A model generated the notes under the pieces. The model made no database searches, was not told where the DNA came from, and saw nothing but the letters and a program-made list of their open reading frames with translations. DNA of 64,000 bases, taken from NCBI GenBank assembly GCA_951812665.1, contig CATOST010000015.1:1-64000 (forward strand). The letters are read 5' to 3'. Position 1 is the stretch's first letter, and each line of letters opens with the position of its first letter. Shown piece after piece: positions 41,113 to 51,300 of this stretch. The position numbers were made by a program, and so were the translations under genes. Source of the DNA: an uncultured Acidobacteriota bacterium (GTDB lineage Bacteria > Acidobacteriota > UBA6911 > RPQK01 > JAJDTT01).

Positions 41113-41742
41113 ATGAACAAGTCAAGAGCGATGCTTTTTTCCGCAGTCCTGCTGACCGTCGCCATGGCCGGAACGGTGATGGCCGGCAGCTCAGTGTCCT
41201 TCATGGCGGGGATGCAGACCAGCGAGCAGTCTGCCGTCTTCGCCAGCTTCCTGGCCTACGTCCCGAACGAGGATCCGTCCATGATGATTGACAGTGCCCT
41301 CTCGGTGAGCAACATCACCATGGCTCCCGACGGCATTGATGCCGATCAAGACCCCTACGAGGGCGACGGTACAATGGGTACCGTCGAGATCTACCTCTAC
41401 GGTGCTGACGGCATGGCCATGTATTCGACTGACATGATGATGGCAGGCTCCGGCACGGGAATGGGTGGGATGCTGATGTCGGGCGGAACCTACACGGTTT
41501 TCCTGAGCCAGATTCTGATGGCCGCAGGCCATGAGGGCCCATTCCTCGGCTATGCCTGGATCGTGGGCAACTTCGACGCCATTGCCGGGACCCGTAAAGT
41601 CATCGATGGAAGCGGTATGTTCAGCTCGGACGGCGACCTGTCGCCGGGTGTGGGTCATATGGGCGGTGGCCTCAGGGTCATGATGATGGACATGGACGAC
41701 GACATGGACATGGGCATGGATGACGACATGGACATGGAATAG
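41113..41742 (+). CDS. Exported Met- and Asp-rich protein
   Basis: A 209-residue protein with a signal peptide (MNKSRAMLFSAVLLTVAMAGTVMAG) and ribosome site GGAG/AAAGGG before the ATG. The mature part has a beta-rich segment (VFASFLAYVPNEDPSMM ... GTVEIYLYGADGMAMYS ... GGTYTVFLSQILMAAGHEGPFLGYAWIVGNFDAIAGTRKV). The C-terminal 20 residues are nearly all Met and Asp (MMMDMDDDMDMGMDDDMDME), and methionine is frequent throughout. Thioether-rich, acidic segments can bind copper or other metals, but this is inference. The YAWIVGNFDAIAG segment suggests a family of secreted proteins I cannot name. Confidence 0.75.
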   Translation: MNKSRAMLFSAVLLTVAMAGTVMAGSSVSFMAGMQTSEQSAVFASFLAYVPNEDPSMMIDSALSVSNITMAPDGIDADQDPYEGDGTMGTVEIYLYGADGMAMYSTDMMMAGSGTGMGGMLMSGGTYTVFLSQILMAAGHEGPFLGYAWIVGNFDAIAGTRKVIDGSGMFSSDGDLSPGVGHMGGGLRVMMMDMDDDMDMGMDDDMDME

Positions 41743-41973
41743 GCTTCAGAGCTTGAGCGCCGTCCCCATTCGATGTAGTGGCGGCGCGTTTCCTCCGCCG
41801 GCGATTCAATCCGGGGAGGCTCCGGTTCCTGAGTCTGTCCGTTTCCCACGGGCGTCTCGACGGACAGGAGATAAGAAAGCCGAAGGTAGGGGGTTGTCCC
41901 GGACATCGACGGGGCGGCCCCCTTCATCATTCTTCCTTCAGACCGGTCATTCGATACGGTTGTTTCTCACTTG

Positions 41974-41998
41974 GGCTGCTCTCCGGAGCGGCCTTTTT
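41974..41998 (+). terminator. Rho-independent terminator
   Basis: GGCTGCTC-TCCG-GAGCGGCC forms an 8-bp stem with one T-G pair, followed by TTTTT. It lies 230 bases after the Met-rich protein gene and just before the ATG at 42029, so it would end that upstream transcript. No other gene is seen in 41743-42028. Confidence 0.7.
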
Positions 41999-42028
41999 GG
42001 GTTCGGGCCCCCTAACGAGATCTAAGGC

Positions 42029-42901
42029 ATGAACTGGATTCCCCTTGCGCTGATCCTCTTCTCGGGTCCGGCCGTAACCCCCGAATTGGAGCCGGCGGTT
42101 CGCAGCTACTGGGACCTCCTCCTGCAGGGAGACAAGGCGGGAGCCCTCCTTTACGTGGACGAACTTGGCCGGAACCCATTCCTCAACCGCCGGATTGCAC
42201 CTTTTCGTTCCTGGACGCTGGAGCGAATCGAAATGCGCTCCCCGGACGAAGCGATGGTGACCGTGGAGCTGGACCAGATGATCACGGCGGGCACCTACTA
42301 TCCCAGGCCTTTCAGCGAGATCTGGGCCCGGCGGGAAAACGGCTGGCGTCTCCGAGTCCGGGCTCCCCATCCGGATCAGTACAAAGCAATTTTATCCGGC
42401 GCCTCGTCGGCCAAACCGCATAAACCGAAACCCACCGTCCTGGACCTCATCCCCAAGCAGGTCAAGATCCACTTCCTGGACCGAAACCAGCGAGGTGCGG
42501 TCCGGATCCGCAACGGTCTGTCCGAGACCGTCCACCTGACCCGTTGTGATTACGACAAGACACGTTTCGAGCTGCTGGAGACCGGCGAGACCATCCTTTC
42601 GGGCCAGGAACTCCGGTTGGTTTTCCGCTACATCGGCAACGAAACGGAGAAACCCTTGAAGAGCGAGGTTCGCCTCATCCTGAAGCAGGGTGACGGAGAC
42701 GAGGCCAAGGAGAAACTCTTCACCCTCCCCATCCTCTACAACTACGTGAGTCCCGGCGCCAAGGCACTGCTGGGTCTCAACCAGAAAAAACTCGATCAAC
42801 TCAAGCGCGGCGAAACCGTAAAGCCCGTGCTTCCCAGCCCGGTTTCACCGCCTCCCCTCCCCGGCCTTCCCCCCGGCGTGGAGGAAAAAGACGACAGGTA
42901 G
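42029..42901 (+). CDS. Exported protein of unknown function
   Basis: A 290-residue protein with a short signal segment (MNWIPLALILFSGPAV). The first 100 residues (AVRSYWDLLLQGDKAGALLYVDELGRNPFLNRRIAPFRSWTLERIEMRSPDEAMVTVELDQM) look like an NTF2/SnoaL-type module. The middle (VKIHFLDRNQRGAVRIRNGLSETVHLTRCDYDKTRFELLETGETILSGQELRLVFRYIG) looks like an Ig-type sandwich. A Pro-rich tail follows (PVLPSPVSPPPLPGLPPG). I do not recognise a named family. Confidence 0.7.
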   Translation: MNWIPLALILFSGPAVTPELEPAVRSYWDLLLQGDKAGALLYVDELGRNPFLNRRIAPFRSWTLERIEMRSPDEAMVTVELDQMITAGTYYPRPFSEIWARRENGWRLRVRAPHPDQYKAILSGASSAKPHKPKPTVLDLIPKQVKIHFLDRNQRGAVRIRNGLSETVHLTRCDYDKTRFELLETGETILSGQELRLVFRYIGNETEKPLKSEVRLILKQGDGDEAKEKLFTLPILYNYVSPGAKALLGLNQKKLDQLKRGETVKPVLPSPVSPPPLPGLPPGVEEKDDR

Positions 42902-42968
42902 AGCCAACCCTCGTGGGTGTTCTCCTTCTCCCACTATTGATTTCTGATTTCCCTGCAGACCTGCAGAG

Positions 42969-43214
42969 TCAAGCTGCACCGCGGCCTTGCCCCACGAAGT
43001 ACTCTCGGAGCACGTCGAGAGTGCCTTCGAGCCGGGCCATGCGTTCGCCCAGCGAAACCTCGATCTGGGCCATGCGCCCGCCCAGCGAAACTTCGAGCCG
43101 GGCCATGCGCTCCCGGATTTCGGCCCGTTCCCGTGCGGCGGCTCGGGACTGGGTGAGGATGAGGCCGCCGAGTGTGATGGTGGCGGCGATGATGGCCATG
43201 AGTTCAAGGGTCAT
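42969..43214 (-). CDS. Small membrane-anchored coiled-coil protein, distant relative of the 1449-2573 array
   Basis: An 81-residue protein. The start at 43214 (MTLELMAIIAATITLGGLIL) gives one membrane segment, then ARERAEIRERMARLEVSLGGRMAQIEVSLGERMARLEGTLDVLREYFVGQGRGAA. The last 22 residues align with the tail EGTLDVLRDFFVRDGRGTAA of the tandem array, and the middle has 11-residue units (RMARLEVSLGG, RMAQIEVSLGE). It is therefore a fifth, diverged member, isolated and on the other strand. Function is unknown. Confidence 0.7.
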   Translation of the reverse strand: MTLELMAIIAATITLGGLILTQSRAAARERAEIRERMARLEVSLGGRMAQIEVSLGERMARLEGTLDVLREYFVGQGRGAA

Positions 43215-43370
43215 TGAATTGCTCTTTTCATTCACTCTCCCCAATTTCCGATTTTCTGCCATCAAACAGGTCGAGTCAACATGAGGCATGGCTTTCCAGC
43301 CCCGACTCCCGCGTTCCCCAAATCAACCTCCCCACGAAGGGACAGCCCGCCGGCTATACTCACCACTCGA

Positions 43371-44225
43371 ATGTCCCGGCGACTCTGCATCTCATTCCTC
43401 TCCCTCCTCCTGGCGACCCTGACCGCCAGCGGACAATCGCACGCCAAGGAGGACTGGATCCAACTGTTCAACGGCAAGAACCTCGACGGCTGGATTCCCA
43501 AGATTCGCGGCCACGAGACGGGAGAGAACTTCGGGAATACCTTCCGCGTCAAAAATGGAGTCATGCAAGTCGGCTACGAGGCGTATGAGGGCCCGTTCAA
43601 CTCGCGGTTCGGCCACATCTTCTACGAGCGTCCCTTCTCGCACTACAGGCTCGTGGTGGAATATCGATTCGTCGGAGACCAGGTCCAGGGCGGCCCGAGC
43701 TGGGCCTTCCGCAACAGCGGCATCATGCTGCACTCGCAGCCACCGGAAAGCATGCGCCGCGATCAGACCTTTCCCGTCTGCATCGAAGTCCAACTGCTCG
43801 GCGGCGACGGCGAACGGGAGCGCACCACCATGAACCTGTGCACGCCCGGGACCCATGTGGTGTTCAACGGAAAGCTCGTGAGGGACCACTGCACGGACTC
43901 CAAGTCGAAGACCTATCATGGGGACCAGTGGGTCCGGGCGGAGGTGATGGTGCTGGGCAGTTCGGTGGTCCGGCACATCGCCGAAGGAGAGGTGGTGCTG
44001 GAATACGAAATGCCGCAGGTCGGCGGCGGCGCCGTGGAGGGGCATGATCCGGCGTTCAAGCGGGACGGAGAGCTGCTTGAGAGCGGCTACATCTCGCTCC
44101 AGAGCGAGAGCCACCCCGTGGAGTTCCGCAAGGTCGAGCTCCTGAACCTGGCCGGGTGCATGGATCCCGAAGCGTCGAACTACAAGAGCTACTACGTCAA
44201 GTCGGAGGCGGAAACCTGTCGCTGA
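43371..44225 (+). CDS. DUF1080 (3-keto-disaccharide hydrolase-like) exported protein
   Basis: A 284-residue protein with a signal peptide (MSRRLCISFLSLLLATLTASGQSHA). The DUF1080 fold starts at DWIQLFNGKNLDGWIPKIRGHE and includes FRVKNGVMQV, HIFYERPFSHYRLVVEYRF, SWAFRNSGIMLHSQ and ISLQSESHPVEFRKVELLNL. DUF1080 proteins are concanavalin-like lectins, and some cleave 3-keto-glycosides. The start at 43371 is preferred because a signal peptide follows; the frame is open to 43281. The C-terminus CMDPEASNYKSYYVKSEAETC is a short two-cysteine tail. The TGA stop directly abuts a GGAG repeat foot. Confidence 0.9.
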   Translation: MSRRLCISFLSLLLATLTASGQSHAKEDWIQLFNGKNLDGWIPKIRGHETGENFGNTFRVKNGVMQVGYEAYEGPFNSRFGHIFYERPFSHYRLVVEYRFVGDQVQGGPSWAFRNSGIMLHSQPPESMRRDQTFPVCIEVQLLGGDGERERTTMNLCTPGTHVVFNGKLVRDHCTDSKSKTYHGDQWVRAEVMVLGSSVVRHIAEGEVVLEYEMPQVGGGAVEGHDPAFKRDGELLESGYISLQSESHPVEFRKVELLNLAGCMDPEASNYKSYYVKSEAETCR

Positions 44226-44343
44226 GGAGGGACGATTCTCTTGTCGCCCATTCTTTATTTCGGCCGGTTGAAAGACTCTACGCGGAGGGGGGACTCCGTC
44301 CCCCCTAGACCCCCCTAATCGGCGGCAAGAAAGCCGCCGCTCC
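44226..44343. repeat. REP compound element J
   Basis: A degenerate direct hairpin (GGAGGGACGATTCTCTTGTCGCCC) is followed by a core shared with 11387-11460 (the GGTTGAAAGAC, CTACGCGGAG and GGGGACTCCGTCCCCCC blocks) and an inverted hairpin CGGCGGCAAGAAAGCCGCCG. The inverted hairpin overlaps the end of the glycosyltransferase gene. Confidence 0.9.
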
Positions 44344-45247
44344 CCCCATCCTGTTTCCCCGCCTTCAACCCCTGGTGAAAACCCAGCGCCCAGGTCGACA
44401 GGCCCCAAACCAGCCAGGGCAGCCAGACCAGGGACCTCAACCCCTCCTTCGCATCACTGCGAAATACCCTCCCAATGATCCGGGGGAGCCGCCACAGCGG
44501 CAACGCCAGACTGAGAGCCGGGAGATGACGCAACCACGACCCGGGGACCTCCTCCAGAGTTCGGAACCGGCCGCTCCAGTAGCCCAGGCGGCGCAGATGG
44601 CCCCGAGCCTTTTCCCAGGTCACATCGTTCGAGTGACAGACTCCGGCAGACGCCTCTATATATAGTAGTGTTCCCGCTTGCCCACCGATCCTCCGGCAGA
44701 GCATCAGATCCTCGGCCATCTCCAGGCTCTCGTCGAACCCCCTGCACTCCAGAAACTCCTCCTTCCGGACCAGGAGATTGCAACTGCAAAGAGCGTCCCG
44801 ATCTCCGGACGCCAGCCCGGGCAGGAACGAGGAGAACTCGATCCAGTGGAGAACCCGCGCCGCCGCGCCGGTGCCCGCCGGCAGCCCAACCGCCCCCGAC
44901 ACCATGACTATCCGGGGCGAAGAAGCCAAACGGCGGTACAGTGTCTCCAGCCACCGCCGCTCCGGCACCGCATCCGCGTCGACAAACGCCAGGCAGGTTC
45001 CCCTTGCCACGGCCGCCCCCCGGTTCCGCGCCGCCCCGGGAAACAACCGCCCCTCATGAGACAGCACCCGGACCTCAGGAAACCGCTCCCCGACCAACTT
45101 CGCCGCCTCGTTCCCCCCCGACTCCACCACCAGGACCTCGAAATCCAGAGCAGTCTCCTGAGCCTCCAGTGCCTCCAACACCCGAGGCAGAACCGCGGCG
45201 TGCCGGTAACATGGGACGATCACACTGACGGCAGGGGGCGTCACCAT
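44315..45247 (-). CDS. Family 2 glycosyltransferase
   Basis: A 310-residue GT-A enzyme. The N-terminus has SVIVPCYRHAAVLPRVLEALEAQ, then GAARNRGAAVARGTCLAFVDADAVPERRWL (DxD-type DAD), EFLECRGFDESLEMAEDLMLCRRI with the ED motif, and a C-terminal hydrophobic helix (SLVWLPWLVWGLSTWALGF) that may bind the membrane. It transfers an activated sugar to a lipid or polysaccharide; the acceptor is unknown. The last residues GGSGGFLAAD and the stop codon come from a REP hairpin (44319-44343), so the original C-terminus was probably replaced. Confidence 0.92.
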   Translation of the reverse strand: MVTPPAVSVIVPCYRHAAVLPRVLEALEAQETALDFEVLVVESGGNEAAKLVGERFPEVRVLSHEGRLFPGAARNRGAAVARGTCLAFVDADAVPERRWLETLYRRLASSPRIVMVSGAVGLPAGTGAAARVLHWIEFSSFLPGLASGDRDALCSCNLLVRKEEFLECRGFDESLEMAEDLMLCRRIGGQAGTLLYIEASAGVCHSNDVTWEKARGHLRRLGYWSGRFRTLEEVPGSWLRHLPALSLALPLWRLPRIIGRVFRSDAKEGLRSLVWLPWLVWGLSTWALGFHQGLKAGKQDGGSGGFLAAD

Positions 45248-45260
45248 AGCGAAATCCTAG

Positions 45261-45382
45261 CAGGAGCGGGAGCGGCGACATCCCTGTCGCCGGGAGCGGC
45301 GTCTTTTAGGCGCCTCTTCACTTTCCGGCCACCGAATCGCATTAAAAAAAAGGAAGAGCGGGCGGCAAGAAAACCGCTCCTC
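45261..45382. repeat. REP cluster K
   Basis: Two direct units, GGAGCGGCGACATCCCTGTCGCCG and GGAGCGGCGTCTTTTAGGCGCC, then after a gap containing ATTAAAAAAAAGG one inverted degenerate unit (GGGCGGCAAGAAAACCGCTCC) that abuts the stop of the leucine-rich-repeat gene. Confidence 0.85.
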
Positions 45383-48300
45383 CTATCGACTCCAGTCTTC
45401 CGCCTCCGGAATCCCCCGGCTCGTCAACACCTCCAACCCAGGCTCCAACGTCAACGCAGACACCGCATCGTCCCCGCTCCCGTCCCCGTCCGCCCGACCC
45501 CGCAAAATCCCCCGAATCTCCCCCGTCCCCGAATCCCGCAAAATAGTCACCGCCCGATCGGTCTCCTCATCCAACCTGACCGACCCCCCCGGGCCGCTCA
45601 GCGTAATACTGGCCAGCTCCTCGTCCCACCTGCCCCGCACGGGAAGCGCAAAGACAAACGACGACCTCCCGTCCCCGTCCGCCACCGTCGGCATCGCGAA
45701 ACTCAACGAAAACAACTCCTCCCCACCCGCATCCCGCCCAATGATCTCGAACTCCCCATCAGACCGCGGCATCGCCGCCGCCGCCTCCACGACAAACGCC
45801 GGCTCCAGAAACGGAGTTCCATCGACCCCGACTCCGCCCCAAAGCAGCAGACTCTTCGCCGGGACCGCAACCAGCGCAGACCCCTCACCGCTACCGGCAG
45901 TGTGCAACCGGTAACGGAGCGCGTTGGTGAAGTGATATTCGCCGATCCATCGGGACGTGAGGCGGCAATAGGACATCAGATCGGGCCAAACCGGCGGCAA
46001 CAGTCGTCCCGGCTTGCTGAAATCATATCCCCAACCGTCGATTCGACCGTCGTTCCCGGGAAATGACGGATCCAGGAATGAAGGATCGCCGCACGGGGCA
46101 TGGTACAGGTTCAAATTGTGGCCCAGCTCGTGCGCCATGGTTTTCGGTCTGACCCTCGAGAAAGTGGCCCAGCCGGCGAGCCTGGCCAGTCCCGCGGCGC
46201 CACCGGAAACCTGCCCTTCCATCATGCCCATGTAGTGGCCGTTGGCGCCTTCCATGGCACGGATCATTTCGGTCTGACCGAGCAGCGCGTAGGCATTGTT
46301 GGTCGAGCTCCACACAGGCGCATGCGCCTTGACCTCGAGCTCGTTGATCGGCAGTTGATTGCGTGTGTCGCTGAGCAGGGAGTGGCCCCCGGGATCCCGG
46401 GCCATGCTCCCGACCGTTTCCACGATCGACGAATCCGGACTCGGAGTCCAAAGAAAGGGAATCATGGTCAGCTCGAAGACGGGCACCGTCCGGACGTCGA
46501 CCGCCAATCGCCCACTCTCCGGAATTCGCTTCATCACGCCCGAGTTCGGACCCAACGTTCCCTCCGGGTCGACGTCGATCACCATCTCCAGCCCCGGTTG
46601 AACCACCCGGCCGGGAATCTGCGCGTTTGCCGAGGCGTTCAGATCGACCTCCCGGATCTCCTGCGGTATCGGGACCGTCTTCCCTGGTATGTCCACCACG
46701 TGCGTCCTCGCACCATTCCGATAGAAGGTGGCCCGCACCGGCGGAAAATCTGCCCCGCTCTCCCGACTGGACTCCAAGAACACTCGAAGCAGGGCTTCGT
46801 CGCCCGCCACCAGCGGGACCGGGTGGTCTCGCGACTGCACGGCCTGACTCAGGTAGGCCGCCGGAGGCGCTTCGGCGCCGCAGCTACCGACCCGCCGTTT
46901 CGGGACACCCGACAGCCAGTCCGAAAACGCGGCGTCCGAAGGCGCGCAAAGACTCGTGTCCGCGGCCAGAAGCTCCTCCAAGCGCCCGAGATCCGTCAGG
47001 CGGGCCGGCAATTCCCCGGACATCCGTCCGTTCCTCGCCAACACCACGCTGGTCAAATTCTCCAACCCCCCGAATTCCGGCGGGAGCGTGCCCGCCAGCT
47101 CATTGTCTTGGAGACGCAGGTCCTTCAGGTTGGTCAGTCCGCCCAATTCCGGTGGAAGGGAGCCTGTCAGGGAATTGTTCTCAAGCCACAAGCTCTCCAA
47201 GTTGGCGAGTCTTCCCAATTCGGCCGGAATCGAGCCGTCCAGGTCATTGTTGCCGAGATTCACCCGCGTCAGGTCGGCGAGCGACCCAAATTCCGCCGGG
47301 ATCGGTCCTGTCAACTCGTTATCTTGAAGCCACAAGAGCCTCAGTTTCTTGAGTGCGCCGAATTCCGGAGGGATCGAACCCTCCAGGACATTGCCTTGAA
47401 GCCATAGGGTCCTCAAGTTGGCGAGCGCGCCCAATTCCGCGGGGATCGAGCCGTTCAGGTCATTGTTGCCGAGATCCAGGCTCTCCAGGTGGGCAAGGGC
47501 GCCCAGTTCCGCCGGGATCGCGCCCGTCAACCCGTTGCCTCCGAGACTCAGGCCCACAAGGTTGGCGAGCGCACCCAGTTCCGATGGAATCGATCCGGTC
47601 AACCGATTGCCTCCCAACTCCAGGAGCCCCAGGTTGGGCATCGTGCCGAGTTCCGCCGGAATCCCGCCCGTCAGCTCATTGCCGCGCAGCGACACCAACT
47701 CCAAGTTGGCGAGCCCGCCCAGTTCCACCGGAACCGGTCCCGTCAGCTCATTGGCGCTGAGATCCAGAAAAACCCTGTTCGTGAGCGAGACGAGTTCGGG
47801 GGGCATCGGCCCCGTCAGATTGTTGTATTCGAGACGCAGCCGGATCACGCGCCCGTCGCCATCGACTTCGACCCCGTGCCAGTCCTCAAGGGGACGGTCC
47901 GTCAGCCAGTTCTCGCTGCCGCGCCATTGCGCGCCCCCCGTCGCATCGTACAGCGCCACGAGGAGGTCCCGGTCCGACGGAAGCGGACAATCCACCGCGG
48001 TCCCTTCCTGAGCCGGAATCGCGCCGATCCGCGCCCGGAACGATTCCCCGGCCGGGACACACAACCCGGTGTCCCCGAAGTGGAACTCTTGAACCCCCGG
48101 GAGGAAAGACAGGGACAGCGGCAGGCGTCCCGAGAGGGCGTTGCCGCCGATCCTCAGCTCGGTCATCTGCGAGAGTCGGCCCAAGTTGCCGGCAATCCGT
48201 CCCTCCAGTCCGTTCTCGCTCAGATCGAGCCCCGTGACCCGGCCCTGGGAATCCACGCTGACCCCGTACCATTCCTCCAACTGGCCTTCGCCACCCCATC

Positions 48301-51300
48301 CGTCCGAGTTCGTCCAACCCGAGCCACCGGCGATTTCGAAGAACGCCTCCAGGACGGCCCTGTCGGAATCGTTGCAGAATGCTCCGGCGCGATAATTCTC
48401 TATTCCTTTCGACCAGGTCACGAAATCGGCGTTTCCCGGCAGGCAGAGATCTTCGTTCGCGTCGAACCAGAACGAGTCCAGGTCCATCCTCAAGAAGCTG
48501 TCGGGCAACGGGCCGGCCAAGCGATTCCTGGTGAGAATCAGAAGCCTCAGTTTTGCAAGCGACCCGAATTCTCCCGGAACCGGACCCGTCAGGTCATTGC
48601 CGCCCAAGATGAGGTTCCCCAGGTTGGCGAGTGCGCCCAGTTCCGGCGGGATCGAGCCTGTCAGGCTGTTGTCGCTGAGAAGCAACGTCGTCAGATTGGC
48701 CAGCGAACCGAGTTGGGGCGGGATCGGCCCCGTCAGGTCATTGCGTTGGAGCCGGACATCCACCAGCTTGGCGAGCGAGCCCAGTTCCGGCGGGATCGGG
48801 CCCGTCAGGATGTTGTCGGCGAGATTGAGGTTTTTCAGGTTGGCGAGCGAACCCAGTTGCGACGGAATCGGACCCTCCAGGAAATTGCCGCCGAGCCGCA
48901 ACAGCTCCAGGTTGGCGAGCGACCCCAGATCCGGTGGGATCGACCCGGTGAGAGCGTTGTCTCTCAGGTCGAGGACCGTCAGGTTGGCAAGCGAACTCAA
49001 TGCGGCCGGGATCGAGCCGGTCAGTAGATTGCTCCGGAGGCTGAGAATCGTCACGTTGGTCAGGGAGCCGAGTTCGGGTGGAATCGGCCCCGTCAGGTTG
49101 TTGCTGCCGAGACCCAGGTACGTCAGGTTGGCGAGTGAACCCAGTTCCGGCGGGATCAGGCCCGTCAGGTCGTTGCCGTTGAGTCCGAAACTCGTCAGGT
49201 TGGCAAGGGCACCCAGATTCGGTGGGATCGGTCCTGAGAGGTGATTGTCGCTGAGACTGAGAAAAGTCAGGTTGGCGAGGGAACCGAGTTGGCGCGGGAT
49301 CGGCCCCGTCAGGGCATTGCCTCTCAGGTCCAAGGCTTCCAGTCTTACGAGTAAGCCGAGTTGGGCCGGAATCGGCCCGGTCAGCTCATTGTTTTCGAGA
49401 ACCAGAAACGTCAGGTTGACGAGCGCGCCCAGCTCCGCCGGAATCGGCCCCGTCAGCGCATTGTCGCGGAGGTCGAGGCTCGTCAGGTGAATCAGGGCGC
49501 CCAACTCCGGTGGGAACGCGCCCGACAGGCCATTGTCGGTGAGATTCAACCCGGTCACCCGTCCCTGGCCGTCGACACTGACCCCATGCCATTCCCCAAG
49601 AGGCCGGCCGGTCCCCCAGTTCCCGCTGTTGGTCCAATCGGACCCACCGGTGAATTCGTAAAGCGCCCTCAACGCGGCCTGCTCCGAAACCACCACCCTC
49701 ACCGTAACCGCCGCCGTCTCCATCCGCCCGCCGCCGCCGCGCACCGTGATGCGGTACGTCGTCGTCGTGCGCGGCGACACCTTCCGCGAGCCCGACGCCG
49801 GCACCGCACCGATGTCCGGCACAATCTCAACGCTCTCCGCATTCGTGGAGGACCACGTCAACGTCGCGCTGTCGCCCCAGTCGATGGAGCTCGGCGCCAC
49901 CGACAGCGCCACCGTCGGCGGAGGAGCTTGGCTGCCGCCGATCCCGTTTCCGTCCCGGATCCGGACCGCCGGCACCGACGAAAGCGAGGCGCTCGTCTTC
50001 CCGAACCGCAGCCCCAGCGGAGCGAATTGCGAATCGTCCTCGCTGCGCAGAAACAGGAGCCCTCGAAAGTCGCTCAGGAATCCCGTATCCACCCCTCCCG
50101 CGCCGAGCCACTCCGGGAGCGTGAGCGCCAGTTGGTGGAAATCTCCGCGTCGGATGAACACGTCGTCCAACGGGTCCTTCCCCTCTTCGTCGCGGATCCG
50201 CAACTCGACGTTCGGGGCGGCGTGCGGCTTGAAAATGGCCACCCCGGCGCCGATCGCCGCCGACTCCTCCACGAAGAGGGCGAACTGGCTCCCCAACTCC
50301 ACCGGTTTCACGCTCACCTCGACTCCCGTCTCGGACTGCCGATAAGTCAACAACCCGCTGACCGCCGCCGAATCGGACTCCACCTCGATCCAGCCCCGCC
50401 GAATCGCCCCCGCGCCCGCACTCTTCAGAACCCGGCTGCCCAGCGACGGAATCCGGAACGCCGATCCCGCATCGAACAGATCCCGAACCGTCCGTCCGTC
50501 CTCGTCGAACACCTCCACGCTCACCTCGGCGGCGGTCGCCGCATCGATGTTGCTGAGCGCCAACTGCACCGACCACCCGCTCCCGTCCACGTAGTCCGGG
50601 AAGTACAGGGTCGTCTCCATCGGCTCCTGCGCCTCATCCCGGATCACAGGAACCGACGAAAGCGATCGGTTTCTCTTCCCGAACCGCAGCCCCAGCGGGG
50701 CGAAGGTCGATTCTTCCTCGGTCCGCAGGAACAAAAATCCCCGGTCGATCCCTTCCGCGTCGAACCATTCCGGAAGCGTGAGCGCCAATTGGTGAAAGTT
50801 TCCCCGGGAGACGACCCCCTCCTCCAACGGGTCGTTCCCCTCTTCATCCCGGACCCGGAGCTGGATGCCGGACGAAGCCTCCGGCTTGAAGATCGCCACG
50901 CCGGCGCCGACATCGCCCGACTCCTCCACGAACAGGGCGAATCGCTCGCCCAATTCGGCCGGTTCGACACTCACCTCGATCCCCGTCGTCCCCTCCCTGT
51001 AGGTCAACAGCCCGCTGACCGAGTTCGCGCCGGTCCGAACCTGAATCCAGCCGCGCCGAATCTCCCCCGTCCCCACGCTTCTCAGCACCCGGCTGCCCAG
51101 CGGTGGAATCTCGAAAGTCAACCCCGAATCGAACAGATCCGGGACGGGCCCCCCGGCCTCGTCGTAGACCTCGACAACAACCTCGACGCCCGTGTCCGGA
51201 TCAACGTTACTGAGCGCCAACTGCACGGACCATCCGCCTCCATCCACATAGTCGGGAAAGTACAGGATCGTCTCCCCCGCCTCTTGAGTCTGACTCCGGA

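Noticed and set aside
44678..46066. 462-codon plus-strand frame over the glycosyltransferase and the LRR gene end
   Set aside because: It is Pro/Arg-rich, has no ribosome site and runs antisense to two recognisable genes.
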